The notes below the pieces were generated by a model, which had not been told where the DNA came from, made no database searches, and saw nothing but the letters and a program-made list of their open reading frames with translations. The translations under genes were made by a program, and so were the position numbers. From Xenococcaceae cyanobacterium MO_167.B27 (GTDB lineage Bacteria > Cyanobacteriota > Cyanobacteriia > Cyanobacteriales > Xenococcaceae), in assembly GCA_030065935.1 (NCBI GenBank), contig JASJCP010000008.1, positions 1-64,000 on the forward strand: a stretch of DNA of 64,000 bases, read 5' to 3'. Each line of letters opens with the position of its first letter. The stretch's first letter is position 1. Below are positions 9,082-18,208 of the stretch, piece after piece.

Positions 9082-12000
9082 ATGGCAAGCAATAATAGCG
9101 TAATTTTCATTCACCCAGACGGTACAAGTCCTTCTCATTTTGCAGCAGGACGTTTGGTTTCTGTTGGACCTGATGGCAGACTCAATTGGGATAATATGAC
9201 CAATGCAGGGGTCTATCTCGGACACATGGACGATCGCATTACAGCAACTTCTAACGGCGGTGCGGTAGCCCATGCTTTCGGGATTAAACCCTTTGCTGGT
9301 AGCTATGGTTTAGATGAAGAAGGTAATCCCTACACCTCCCTATCTGGTCAAGAAGGCACAACTATTATGGAGGAGGCGATCGCAGCAGGAAAAGCTACCG
9401 CCGTAATTAACTCTGGTTTTATTGCCGAACCTGGTACAGGTGTTTTCTTGGCGGATGCGGAAAGTCGTCGCGATGTTACCGAAATTACGGCAGAAATTCT
9501 CGAATCGGGAGTTAATGTCATTATGGGTGGGGGCGAAATTCTGTACCTACCCGTTGGGACAGTAGGACGCTTTGGCTCTGAGGGTATCCGAGAAGATGGA
9601 CGCAACCTAATTGAAGAAGCAGAAGCAATGGGTTATACCGTTGTTTATACTCGTGAAGAATTAGAAAGCTTACCTGCTGATACCGAAAGAGTTTTAGGGA
9701 TTTTTGCTGCCGAAGATACCTACAACGATACCACTGAAGCTAATTTAATAGAAGAAGGTTTTGTAGATGAAAATGGAGAGCTAATTCTCTATGGTCAACC
9801 AGGAAACGAAAATCCTCCTACTGTTGCCGAAATGCTACAAGCAACTCTAGAGCTTGATGCTTTCAGCAATAACGAAAATGGAATGTTTGTTGTCTTAGAA
9901 GAAGAAGGCACAGACAACTTTGGTAATAATAATAATGCTGCGGGTACGATAGAAGCAGTTTTAAGGGCTGATGCTGCTATTGGGGTAGCTCAAGACTATA
10001 TCGACAATGTTAATCCTAATACTCTACTAATCACTGCTGCTGATAGTGATGGGGGTGGCTTAGAAATAGATGATGTATCAGGAGACACCGTTGGTACAAC
10101 TGGAGTACAACCCCCTTTTGATATCGAAATTCCTCTTGATGGAACTACTGGTAACGATACCGCACCTTTTGTAACTGGTGCGCCCGATGCTAATGGTGAC
10201 ACTTTTGAATTTGGTGTTGGTTGGTCTGGTGTTCCTGACTTTGCAGGTAGTATTGTTTCCAAGACCTATGGTTTGAATGCAGAAAAACTCCCTGCAACCG
10301 TAGATAATACTGGTATCTATCGCTTAATGTATGAAACTCTCTTTGATGTAGAGTTAGCACCACCAGAAGGCGTACCTGATAGTATTACACCACCTCCCGA
10401 ACCTACTCAAGACACTGGTAACGTCATTTTCATACACCCAGACGGTACAAGTCCCTCTCACTATGCTGCTGCTAGATTTGCTTCTGTTGGACCAGATGGC
10501 AGACTCAATTGGGATAACATGACTGATGCGGGAGTCTATCTCGGACACATGGAAGATCGTATTGTAGGGACTTCTAATGGTGGTGCGGTAGTTCACGCTT
10601 TCGGTATTAAACCTTTTGCTGGTAGCTATGGTTTAGATGAAGAAGGTAATCCTTATACTTCCCTTTCTGGTCAAGAAGGCACAACTATTATGGAAGAAGC
10701 GATCGCAGCAGGTAAACCCACTGCGGTGATCAACTCTGGCATTATTGCCGAACCTGGTACAGGTGTTTTCTTAGCAGATGTAGAAAGTCGTCGTGATGTT
10801 ACTACTATCACAGCAGAAATTGTTGAATCTGGTGTTGATGTAATTATGGGTGGTGGTGAAATTCAATATCTACCCGTCGGGACAGTAGGACAGTTTGGTG
10901 AAGAAGGTATCCGCGAAGACGGACGCAACCTCATCGAAGAAGCAGAAGCAATGGGTTACACCGTTATATATACCCGCGAAGATTTAGAAAGCTTACCTGA
11001 TGATACTGAAAAAGTATTAGGTATTTTTGCAGCAGAAGATACTTACAATGACGAAAATGAAGCAACTTTAATCGAAGAAGGTTTCGTTGATGAAAATGGA
11101 GACTTAATTCTTTATGGTCAACCAGGAAACGAAAATCCTCCTACTGTTGCCGAAATGCTACAAGCAACTTTAGAGTTAGATAAGTTTGCCAATGCCGAAA
11201 ATGGCTTCATGGTAGTTCTAGAAGAAGAAGGATCGGACAACTTTACCAACGATAATAACGGTGCTGGCGCGATCGAAGCTGTGTTAAGGGCTGATGCTGC
11301 TATTGGTGTAGCCCAAGACTTTGTCAACAACGTCAATCCTAATACTTTAGTTCTAACTGCTGCTGATAGTGATGCTGGTGGTTTAGAAGTAATTGATGTT
11401 AGTGCAGATAGCGAAACCACAGGTACAGTTGACGTACAATCTACCTTTGTTTCCTTTGGCGAAGATGCGGATGGTATTCCTGTTCCTCTCGATGGCACTA
11501 CTGGTAACGATACAGCACCCTTTACCACTGGCGCACCCGATGCTGATGGCGATACCTTTAACTTTGGTGTAGCTTATGTCACTACTTCTGATGTTGCAGG
11601 GAGTATTGTTTCTAAAGCCTACGGTTTAAATTCCGATTTATTAACATCCACCGTTGATAACACCGATATGTACCGTATCATGTATCAGACTCTCTTTGGT
11701 GTCGCCCCCGAAGATGTAGCCAATCAAGATCCTGGTTTTGACCCTGTTTTCGGTAGCGTTGAAGCGGATATTACTGAAGTAAGTGGTAGTAATCAGTTAG
11801 TATTTGCTGGTGCAGAAGATGACCTAATTGACGCTTCCATTGCCAGTGAAGGTGGTAATCGCATCTATGCTAGTAGCGGTGATGATACTTTAATCTTAGG
11901 AACAGGCGATCGCTTAGTTGGAGGAGATGGAGGCGATCGCTTTTTTACTACTACTGGTGGTGATAATACTATTACTGGTGGCGAAGGTGCAGATCAATTT

Positions 12001-12225
12001 TGGATTACGACTGCTCAAATTCCTGAATCTGCTAATATCGTAACCGACTTTATGAATGATGAAGATGTTATTGGTATCGCTGGCTTAGGTATTAGTTTTA
12101 GCGATCTCACCTTTACAGACAATGACTTAGGTGCAGTAGTTTCTGTAGATGGTAATGAGTTAGCTGTGTTCACTAACACCAATGCAGATTTTATAAACAA
12201 TGAAGAATTTTTTGTTATTGTTTAA
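9082..12225 (+). CDS. Tandem double PhoA-like alkaline phosphatase with RTX-like C-terminus
   Basis: Two alkaline-phosphatase-superfamily domains in one 1047-residue chain: about 6-435 and 447-875, very similar to each other in protein and DNA. Each begins VIFIHPDGTSPSH (D13 in copy 1, the expected first metal Asp) and has TSNGGA, where S57 aligns with the nucleophile of PhoA's DSA motif. In copy 1 the other metal motifs read EEEGTDNF (E and D278 kept) followed by N282, TAADSD (D321, S322) and GNDTAPF. The positions of the three PhoA zinc histidines are therefore Asn, Ser and Asn/Asp. The tail (about 893-1047) is RTX-like and ends almost exactly like the protein at 1407. There is no signal peptide, so type I export is inferred. 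Probably an extracellular phosphomonoesterase or diesterase with unusual metal use. Confidence 0.82.
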   Translation: MASNNSVIFIHPDGTSPSHFAAGRLVSVGPDGRLNWDNMTNAGVYLGHMDDRITATSNGGAVAHAFGIKPFAGSYGLDEEGNPYTSLSGQEGTTIMEEAIAAGKATAVINSGFIAEPGTGVFLADAESRRDVTEITAEILESGVNVIMGGGEILYLPVGTVGRFGSEGIREDGRNLIEEAEAMGYTVVYTREELESLPADTERVLGIFAAEDTYNDTTEANLIEEGFVDENGELILYGQPGNENPPTVAEMLQATLELDAFSNNENGMFVVLEEEGTDNFGNNNNAAGTIEAVLRADAAIGVAQDYIDNVNPNTLLITAADSDGGGLEIDDVSGDTVGTTGVQPPFDIEIPLDGTTGNDTAPFVTGAPDANGDTFEFGVGWSGVPDFAGSIVSKTYGLNAEKLPATVDNTGIYRLMYETLFDVELAPPEGVPDSITPPPEPTQDTGNVIFIHPDGTSPSHYAAARFASVGPDGRLNWDNMTDAGVYLGHMEDRIVGTSNGGAVVHAFGIKPFAGSYGLDEEGNPYTSLSGQEGTTIMEEAIAAGKPTAVINSGIIAEPGTGVFLADVESRRDVTTITAEIVESGVDVIMGGGEIQYLPVGTVGQFGEEGIREDGRNLIEEAEAMGYTVIYTREDLESLPDDTEKVLGIFAAEDTYNDENEATLIEEGFVDENGDLILYGQPGNENPPTVAEMLQATLELDKFANAENGFMVVLEEEGSDNFTNDNNGAGAIEAVLRADAAIGVAQDFVNNVNPNTLVLTAADSDAGGLEVIDVSADSETTGTVDVQSTFVSFGEDADGIPVPLDGTTGNDTAPFTTGAPDADGDTFNFGVAYVTTSDVAGSIVSKAYGLNSDLLTSTVDNTDMYRIMYQTLFGVAPEDVANQDPGFDPVFGSVEADITEVSGSNQLVFAGAEDDLIDASIASEGGNRIYASSGDDTLILGTGDRLVGGDGGDRFFTTTGGDNTITGGEGADQFWITTAQIPESANIVTDFMNDEDVIGIAGLGISFSDLTFTDNDLGAVVSVDGNELAVFTNTNADFINNEEFFVIV
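9097..11720 (+). repeat. Internal tandem duplication of a phosphatase domain, about 1.3 kb unit
   Basis: Copy A (about 9097-10365) and copy B (about 10420-11720) share long stretches of near-identical DNA, for example gatgaagaaggtaatcc and gaagatggacgcaacct-like words at matching places. The duplication keeps the frame and copies the whole catalytic domain, linker excepted. Confidence 0.8.
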
Positions 12226-12253
12226 TCTTAAATACCTCTAACTTAAACTTTAG

Positions 12254-12278
12254 GGTGGGCATTAGCTCCCCTTTTTTT
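12254..12278 (+). terminator. Terminator after the tandem phosphatase (copy of the one at 5866)
   Basis: ggtgggc, loop atta, gctcccc, then seven T. It is homologous to the terminator after the PhoX-fusion gene, but two changed bases leave one mismatch and one G-T pair in the stem. It is probably still functional. Confidence 0.65.
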
Positions 12279-12302
12279 CTGTAATCATTAATTAGTAGGG
12301 GT

Positions 12303-12533
12303 TTAGCGATAAATTACTTGCTGCTGCAATAATTTTAATTCTTGTACAGAAATATCTGGTATTTCTGGAAATTCTTTTGAGTAGCGATCGTACATCTTAG
12401 TAATTTGTTTTTGCTTCCATATACTAGAATAAGTTGATACTTGACGATACTCAGCTACAGTTAACAACAAAAAACTTAAAATAATTACAGCCCAAATTTT
12501 TTTGGGAGTTACAGAAAATTTATTAGGAAGCAT
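12303..12533 (-). CDS. Small single-pass membrane protein, unknown
   Basis: 76 residues, not recognised. One hydrophobic helix spans about residues 13-28 (IWAVIILSFLLLTVAE), followed by a charged, probably helical tail, so an inner-membrane anchored protein is likely. Its ATG lies inside the end of the upstream gene: the frames overlap by 11 bases (12523-12533), which suggests translational coupling. It is the last gene of a three-gene minus-strand set (92, 96 and 76 aa) that lies tail-to-tail with the phosphatase gene. Confidence 0.6.
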   Translation of the reverse strand: MLPNKFSVTPKKIWAVIILSFLLLTVAEYRQVSTYSSIWKQKQITKMYDRYSKEFPEIPDISVQELKLLQQQVIYR

Positions 12534-12813
12534 TTTTTAAATACCAATACAGATTAGTAATAGTGATATTAGGTAATTCTAACAAATGAGAAGGCACTAA
12601 CCCAGGACGATTAGATTTTATTAATTCTTGAGTAATATAATTTTCATAATCTGTTCTTAATTCTGGTTGCATTGCTAACTTCAGATTATCTTGTAATGCT
12701 GCAAAGTGAGACATGGCTTTTAGCTCTTGATAATAAACTACTTCTGGTGGGAGAGCTTCTATAACTATTGCTTGTTCTTTAGTTATAATTTCTGCTGTGT
12801 AACTTTTTAACAT
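12523..12813 (-). CDS. Small soluble protein, unknown
   Basis: 96 residues, no family recognised and no membrane segment. It is rich in Leu, Glu and Tyr and looks alpha-helical in the middle (ELKAMSHFAALQDNLKLAM). It sits between two other small genes, 18 bases downstream of the 92-residue gene and overlapping the 76-residue gene by 11 bases. Co-transcription and a shared role are likely. Nothing in the sequence tells what that role is. Confidence 0.6.
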   Translation of the reverse strand: MLKSYTAEIITKEQAIVIEALPPEVVYYQELKAMSHFAALQDNLKLAMQPELRTDYENYITQELIKSNRPGLVPSHLLELPNITITNLYWYLKNAS

Positions 12814-12831
12814 CTGTTTTTCTGCTGGAGA

Positions 12832-13110
12832 TCAAGATATCATCCAATCTAGATTATGTTGCCAAGTTTCTAAAATTAATAAATCATGATTTTGAATACA
12901 GGTTAATTCAGAAAATAGAAAATATAGTTCAGTTTCCGAGTTACAATCATTAATAATTTCAATAGCATCTTGACGAATATTGTTTTGTAATCTGGTAAGG
13001 CGATCGCTTACATTTTCATAAGTCATAATTAAAGTTTGTTTTATCGCCCAAGAAAATTTTTTTCTCTGTAACTTTAGGCAAGAGTTGTATTTATCATCAT
13101 GAATATTCAT
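12832..13110 (-). CDS. Small protein, unknown; start uncertain
   Basis: Up to 92 residues, unrecognised. The furthest ATG at 13110 falls in the palindrome atgaatattcat, which also provides the ATG of the divergent hydrolase. An internal ATG at 13025 (MTYENVSDRL) would give 64 residues and separate the two genes. No clear Shine-Dalgarno sequence supports either. The 64-residue core is acidic and helical (RLQNNIRQDAIEIINDC, then LYFLFSELTCIQ). First gene of the three-gene minus-strand set. Confidence 0.5.
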   Translation of the reverse strand: MNIHDDKYNSCLKLQRKKFSWAIKQTLIMTYENVSDRLTRLQNNIRQDAIEIINDCNSETELYFLFSELTCIQNHDLLILETWQHNLDWMIS

Positions 13111-14076
13111 CCAAAATACATATTTTTATTAATAACTAGTACTTATCATCTCTTTGCGAGCCTAAGAGAAAAAAAGAAGCAACTGCCTCCAGGTCAATTA
13201 ATCAATCTTGGTGGATATCGCTTACATTTATATACCCAAGGTCAAGGTAATCCCACAGTAATTTTAGATCATAGTTTAGGAGGAATTGAAGGCTATTTCC
13301 TAATAGATTCTCTAGCACAACTTACCCAAGTATGTATTTATGATCGCCCTGGTTATGGTTGGAGCGATCGCAGTTATAAAAGTCGTTGTAGTAAAGAAAT
13401 TGTGCAAGAATTAGATTTATTATTAACCACAGCAAATATCGAACCACCTTATATTTTAGTTGGCGATTCTTTTGGCAGTTATAATATGCGTCTGTATGCT
13501 CATCTTTATCCTGAGAAAGTAGTAGGAATAGTATTAACTGATGGCTTACACGAAACTGCAATGTTAACCATGTCTCCAAAAATAATTGCTTTAAAATTAT
13601 TCTTTTTATCAGGATTTTTGATGTCAGTGCTAGGCTCATTACTAGGTATCATTCGACTGTTAGGAATTTGTGGTGTTTTTGAACTCTTAAAACCAGAACT
13701 AAAAAAATTCCCTCAACATAGTAGAAACCAAGTAAAAAAATCTTTTTATAGCTATAGTCATTGGCTAACAATGGCGCAAGAAATATCGAATCTGAATCTT
13801 AGTAGTGAACAACTCAAAGTAGCAAATAATTTCAGTAACTTACCAATAGTAAGTATCAAATCTAAAACCTTCTTACATCCTTCCATCTTTAACTGGTTTT
13901 TCCCTCTAACAGCCACAGATAAATTAAGAGACAAAATACACCAAGACTTAAGCCAATTATCAACTAACTTTACCCAACTTAACGCCGAGCATAGTAGTCA
14001 TTTTGTCTGGCTCGATCAACCAGAAATAATTATTAATGCAGTAGAAATCATTTTATCCCATAGCTCTCTTAAATAA
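13099..14076 (+). CDS. Alpha/beta-hydrolase fold protein
   Basis: 325-residue hydrolase. The nucleophile elbow VGDSFGSY places the catalytic serine at residue 124. An oxyanion-type motif (LDHSLGGIEGY) comes earlier, and AEHSSHF near the C-terminus supplies the likely catalytic histidine. The N-terminal 20 residues are hydrophobic and may be an uncleaved membrane anchor. The cap region (residues about 160-230) is hydrophobic. The substrate cannot be told from sequence; esterases and haloperoxidase-like enzymes share this form. It is divergent from the small-gene set, with possible 12-base overlap of the start regions. Confidence 0.8.
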   Translation: MNIHPKYIFLLITSTYHLFASLREKKKQLPPGQLINLGGYRLHLYTQGQGNPTVILDHSLGGIEGYFLIDSLAQLTQVCIYDRPGYGWSDRSYKSRCSKEIVQELDLLLTTANIEPPYILVGDSFGSYNMRLYAHLYPEKVVGIVLTDGLHETAMLTMSPKIIALKLFFLSGFLMSVLGSLLGIIRLLGICGVFELLKPELKKFPQHSRNQVKKSFYSYSHWLTMAQEISNLNLSSEQLKVANNFSNLPIVSIKSKTFLHPSIFNWFFPLTATDKLRDKIHQDLSQLSTNFTQLNAEHSSHFVWLDQPEIIINAVEIILSHSSLK

Positions 14077-14082
14077 ACTAAC

Positions 14083-14290
14083 TACAAAGCCAAAAACTCT
14101 CAACCACTCCCTCTGCGACTCTGCGACTCTGCGCGAGACAACAACATAAATTAAATACAAAGCCCAAAACTCTCAACCACACTCTCTGCGTCTTTGCGAC
14201 TCTGCGCGAGATAACAACAGCAATTAAATACAAAGCCAAAAACTCTCAACCACTCCCTCTGCGACTCTGCGACTCTGCGCGAAACAACAA
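14083..14290. repeat. 73-bp tandem repeat, nearly three copies
   Basis: Copies start at 14083, 14156 and 14229, an exact 73-base period. Each has tacaaagcc, aactctcaacca and a ctctgcgactctgcgcgag core. The core is a dispersed cyanobacterial motif that also appears at about 22733 and, on the other strand, inside cobN at about 38530. There are no unique spacers, so it is not a CRISPR array. A short open frame across it is not a gene. Confidence 0.9.
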
Positions 14291-14348
14291 GATGAAAATA
14301 AGACCAACATTTAATGTTAAATGTTAAATGGTCAATGTTCAAAGTTAA

Positions 14349-15560
14349 ATGATGCCAGACTCACAAGCCGTTAACAATGCCGTAGCAAAACTTTACAACA
14401 CTTATCCTTTTCCCCCCGATCCTCTCACCGACGACACTCCCCCAGGCTATAACTGGCGATGGAATTGGAACGCTGCTTACAATTTTTGCACAGGAATGAA
14501 ACCACCTCGTCAAGATATTCGTATTCTAGATGCAGGTTGTGGTACTGGTTCAGGTACAGACTATCTTATTCACCTCAACCCCGAAGCAGAAATAGTTGCT
14601 ATTGATATTAGCGAAAAAGCTTTAGAAGTCGCCCAGGAAAGATGTAAACGATCTGGTGTCATCGCCAAACACAGTAAACCCGTAACTTTTCACCATCTTA
14701 AACTAGAAGAAGCTACCCAGTTATCAGGAGAATTCGATCTGATTAATTGTGTAGGAGTATTGCATCATTTACCCGAACCAAAAAAAGGAATTCAAGCCTT
14801 AGCTAAAAAACTTGCTCCAGGGGGATTATTACATATCTTCGTCTATGCAGAATTAGGACGTTGGGAAATTAGTCTCATGCAAAAAGCGATCGCATTACTC
14901 CAGGGAAATAAAAGAGGCGATTACAAAGATGGAGTAAAAGTAGGAAGAGATATCTTCGCCAGTTTGCCTGAAAAGAACCGTATTTTACAACAAGAACAAC
15001 AAAGATGGTCACTAGAAAATCATCGGGATGAAGCCTTTGCTGATATGTATGTTCATCCCCAAGAAATTGACTACAATATCGAAACTTTGTTTGAATTAAT
15101 TGATGCTTCAGGGTTAGAATTTGTGGGTTTTTCTAATCCGAACTATTGGAATTTAGCGAGACTAATTGGTAAATCTTCCGAATTAATAACAAGAGCCAAA
15201 GATTTAAGCGATCGCGAGTATTATCGTCTCATAGAATTACTCGATCCTAGTCTAACTCATTACGAATTTTTCCTCACTGCGCCCCCCCTACCCAAAATAG
15301 ATTGGTCAGATGATGAGATGCTATTACAAGCTATTCCTGAGCGGAATCCCTGTATGGAAGGTTATCCAGGGCGCAACTTTTTTAACTATGACTATCAAAT
15401 GATTAATATTTCTGAAGTAGAGTTAGATTTCTTACAGGCTTGTGATAAAAATTTAGAAAATCAACTAACAGTCAAAGAACTCTTAAGTAACCACGATTTA
15501 GACTTAGCAGAAGTGCGATCGCTTCAACAAAAACAACTGATCATCTTGAGTAGTAACTAG
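14349..15560 (+). CDS. Class I SAM-dependent methyltransferase
   Basis: 403 residues. The SAM-binding motif I ILDAGCGTGSG lies at about residues 59-69, followed by the acidic end of strand 2 (IVAIDIS) and motif VGVLHHLPEP. This is a Rossmann-fold methyltransferase of the UbiE/type-11 kind. An additional C-terminal half (about 230-403) is not recognisable as a catalytic domain and may bind substrate. Two adjacent ATGs (14349 and 14352) could start it. The acceptor is unknown; no biosynthetic cluster surrounds it. Confidence 0.82.
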   Translation: MMPDSQAVNNAVAKLYNTYPFPPDPLTDDTPPGYNWRWNWNAAYNFCTGMKPPRQDIRILDAGCGTGSGTDYLIHLNPEAEIVAIDISEKALEVAQERCKRSGVIAKHSKPVTFHHLKLEEATQLSGEFDLINCVGVLHHLPEPKKGIQALAKKLAPGGLLHIFVYAELGRWEISLMQKAIALLQGNKRGDYKDGVKVGRDIFASLPEKNRILQQEQQRWSLENHRDEAFADMYVHPQEIDYNIETLFELIDASGLEFVGFSNPNYWNLARLIGKSSELITRAKDLSDREYYRLIELLDPSLTHYEFFLTAPPLPKIDWSDDEMLLQAIPERNPCMEGYPGRNFFNYDYQMINISEVELDFLQACDKNLENQLTVKELLSNHDLDLAEVRSLQQKQLIILSSN

Positions 15561-16003
15561 TTTAGCTCTCTGGCAAAAACCCTATATTTTGTCTTTACCT
15601 TACTCAAGTTTCTCTCTAACACAATAAGTCTATTAAATATAGACAGAATAGCTCTTTGTTATGAAAACGAGATAATAGTCCTCTGGAGTAGGGGTTTGGC
15701 ACTGCCAAACCCCTACTTGAGGTATTAGCCAAAAAATTGATTTATTGGTGATTTATTGCGGATAGTGCTAGATTTGAGTTTACCCAAAACTTAACCAAGA
15801 TTTATCAAACTTCTAATAGAGGTCGTTTCAGATGATAAGTTTGTTGTAAGTCAATAGCTTAACTTAGATAGATTCAAGCAGTTCAGGAAAATTTACAGAG
15901 TTGTCACACTCCCGTGATAAGATGGCTGGTGGTTTAAATTTGTGTCGATAACTGCAAAACTTTGTAGTCTGTTGATAATTTTTTCACCAAGGTACAAGCA
16001 AGA
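15561..16003. other. Upstream region of the ATP synthase operon
   Basis: 443 bases without a gene. It contains the long hairpin at 15687-15717 and, downstream of it, the presumed promoter and leader of the atp operon. I cannot fix a transcription start from sequence. Confidence 0.5.
15687..15717. repeat. Near-perfect palindrome, 14-bp arms
   Basis: agtaggggtttggc and gccaaacccctact flank a 3-base loop. No T-tract follows on the plus strand. It resembles the palindrome at 55530-55556 in its ends (gtagggg/cccctac), so both look like members of a dispersed repeat family. Confidence 0.85.
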
Positions 16004-16516
16004 ATGAGTCAGTCGCCGAGTGCTTTGTCTAATCAATCTCCAGAAACCACACCAACACAACAAGAGGAACTGACTCAGGAGAGTTCTACCTCCAATGAGC
16101 GGGTAAGTTCCATGTCAGACTACTATCAACTACAACGGACGTTGTATTTTTATACTCTGGCTTTGATAGGAATAATTTTTGCTCCTGTCTGGTATTTTTA
16201 CTCTCTTAACACCGCTCTTAACTATTTATTAGGAGCATTAGTTGGTGTAGTATATCTGAGATTTTTAGCCAAGGATGTTGAACGCCTAGGTCAACAAAAT
16301 CAGCGTATCGGCAGCAAAGGATTAGGAATATTCGTAATCTTGATAATTATTGCCAGTAAATGGCAACAACTGAGCATTCTTCCTGTATTTTTAGGATTCC
16401 TCACTTTCAAAGCTGCGATTATTTTCTATATGCTGCAATCTCTGTTTTTACCAAATCACGAAATAGATGGAAATACAGCAGAAAATAGCAACTCAAGAGA
16501 ATCCTCCACTAACTAA
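16004..16516 (+). CDS. atpI: ATP synthase protein I
   Basis: Accessory membrane protein encoded first in cyanobacterial atp operons, thought to help assemble the c-ring or membrane sector. 170 residues: a polar Ser/Thr/Gln-rich N-terminal 40, then four hydrophobic helices (for example [15 protein letters not shown] and [17 protein letters not shown]). Identification rests on this topology and on its place directly before atpB. Only a short gap separates it from the next start. Confidence 0.9.
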   Translation: MSQSPSALSNQSPETTPTQQEELTQESSTSNERVSSMSDYYQLQRTLYFYTLALIGIIFAPVWYFYSLNTALNYLLGALVGVVYLRFLAKDVERLGQQNQRIGSKGLGIFVILIIIASKWQQLSILPVFLGFLTFKAAIIFYMLQSLFLPNHEIDGNTAENSNSRESSTN

Positions 16517-16543
16517 AATCGATTGTGTTTCAACTCTAGGCTA

Positions 16544-17290
16544 ATGGAAATTCTAGGCAGTTTAACTATTCTGAATACTTTTACCCTAGCAGAACTGGAA
16601 GTTGGCGAACATTTCCTTTGGAAAATTGGTAACTATACAGTTCACGGACAGGTTTTTATAGTTTCTTGGATAGTAATTGGTGTTTTATTAATAGCTTCTT
16701 TAGCTGCAACTCGGAATATTCAAACTGTTCCTGGTGAAATCCAGAATTTCATGGAATATGCCCTAGAATTTATCCGAGATTTAACAAAAAACCAGCTAGG
16801 TGAAAAAGAGTATCGCCCCTGGGTACCTTTTGTTGGTACTTTGTTTCTGTTCATTTTTGTGTCAAATTGGGGAGGAGCGTTAATTCCCTGGAAACTCATC
16901 CAGTTACCTTCTGGTGAATTAGCTGCACCCACCAACGACATCAATACAACAGTTGCATTGGCGTTACTAACTTCCTTAGCTTATTTTTATGCTGGCTTTA
17001 AGAAAAAAGGTTTGGGATACTTCAAAAAGTATATTGAACCCACTCCCATCCTGCTGCCAATTGCCATCTTAGAGGATTTCACCAAACCTCTTTCCCTAAG
17101 TTTCCGTCTTTTTGGTAATATTTTGGCTGATGAATTAGTAGTTGCTGTATTAGTATTGCTAGTTCCATTATTTGTGCCACTACCAGTAATGGCGTTAGGA
17201 CTTTTCACCAGTGCGATTCAGGCTTTAGTATTTGCAACTCTAGCAGGTGCGTACATTCATGAAGCTCTAGAAGGTCACGGTGAAGAATAA
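16544..17290 (+). CDS. atpB: ATP synthase F0 subunit a
   Basis: Proton-channel subunit of the membrane sector. I chose the ATG at 16544 (248 aa) over an upstream TTG at 16523 because [11 protein letters not shown] is a more usual start and the length fits the family. The key helix [14 protein letters not shown] carries the essential arginine that faces the c-ring; the final helix ends [14 protein letters not shown]. Second gene of the operon; in chloroplasts the counterpart is also called atpI. Confidence 0.95.
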   Translation: MEILGSLTILNTFTLAELEVGEHFLWKIGNYTVHGQVFIVSWIVIGVLLIASLAATRNIQTVPGEIQNFMEYALEFIRDLTKNQLGEKEYRPWVPFVGTLFLFIFVSNWGGALIPWKLIQLPSGELAAPTNDINTTVALALLTSLAYFYAGFKKKGLGYFKKYIEPTPILLPIAILEDFTKPLSLSFRLFGNILADELVVAVLVLLVPLFVPLPVMALGLFTSAIQALVFATLAGAYIHEALEGHGEE

Positions 17291-17399
17291 CACTAATTCT
17301 TAGTGTGTTTCGATTTAACTGATGCGTTTCCTTTTGCGTAAAATACCCATAAGGTCGCTGCTCAACCCATTTTGTCAACTTTTGGTACTTGAAAATTAA

Positions 17400-17654
<255 letters not shown>

Positions 17655-17670
17655 GCTTGTTTAAATTGTT

Positions 17671-17696
17671 AGAGGCGCGTTGCAAAGCACGTCTCT
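17671..17696 (+). promoter_or_regulatory. Intercistronic hairpin between atpE and atpG
   Basis: agaggcgcgt pairs with gcacgtctct (one mismatch, two G-T pairs) around a small loop. It is not followed by a strong T-tract. It could protect the atpE message from 3' decay or act as a weak attenuator, which would suit the high demand for subunit c. This role is inference. Confidence 0.45.
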
Positions 17697-17737
17697 ATCT
17701 TTGTCTAACTGTTCAATCCCAATTTGTCACATAAAAA

Positions 17738-18169
17738 ATGTTTGATTTTGATGCAACTATGCCTTTGATGGCGGTACAGTTTTTGTTGTTGACAGCAATA
17801 TTGAACGCAGTATTCTACAAGCCCTTAACTAAGGCATTGGATGAAAGAGACGCTTACATCCGAAACAATCAGGCAACCGCTAAAGAAAGCCTAGCCAAAG
17901 CAGAAAGCTTAGTTAAAGAGTATGAGGCACAAATAGCAGCAGCTAGAAAAGAATCTCAATCAATTGTAGAAAAAGCTCAGGCAGAAGCTAGAGAAATTAC
18001 CGCTCAGAAAACAGCAGAAGCCCAGAAACAAGTTCAAACACAAAAAGAACAGGCTGCTCAAGAAATACAACAACAAAAAGAAACTGCACTAGCCACCTTA
18101 GAGCAACAAGTAGATTCTTTAAGCCGTCAAATCCTAGAAAAAATCCTAGGGCCCGAACTGGTCAAGTAA
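17738..18169 (+). CDS. atpG: ATP synthase F0 subunit b'
   Basis: Peripheral-stalk subunit b', the second b-type chain found in photosynthetic organisms. 143 residues: a short N-terminal membrane helix ([18 protein letters not shown]) and a long charged coiled coil rich in Ala, Glu, Gln and Lys. It pairs with subunit b, encoded 39 bases downstream. The symbol atpG (atpF2 in some schemes) follows cyanobacterial use. Confidence 0.93.
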   Translation: MFDFDATMPLMAVQFLLLTAILNAVFYKPLTKALDERDAYIRNNQATAKESLAKAESLVKEYEAQIAAARKESQSIVEKAQAEAREITAQKTAEAQKQVQTQKEQAAQEIQQQKETALATLEQQVDSLSRQILEKILGPELVK

Positions 18170-18208
18170 TCCAGTTAATAAAAACACAATGAGATTCAAG
18201 GTCTGGGT

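Noticed and set aside
11118..11528. 136-codon minus-strand frame in the phosphatase gene
   Set aside because: It is a shadow of the strongly coding plus-strand frame; similar shadows recur in both phosphatase genes because their repeats are shared.
14083..14290. CRISPR array
   Set aside because: The 73-bp units follow each other directly and differ only by scattered substitutions. There are no unique spacers and no cas genes.
14151..14342. 63-codon frame on the minus strand
   Set aside because: It lies wholly within the 73-bp tandem repeat and following low-complexity DNA.
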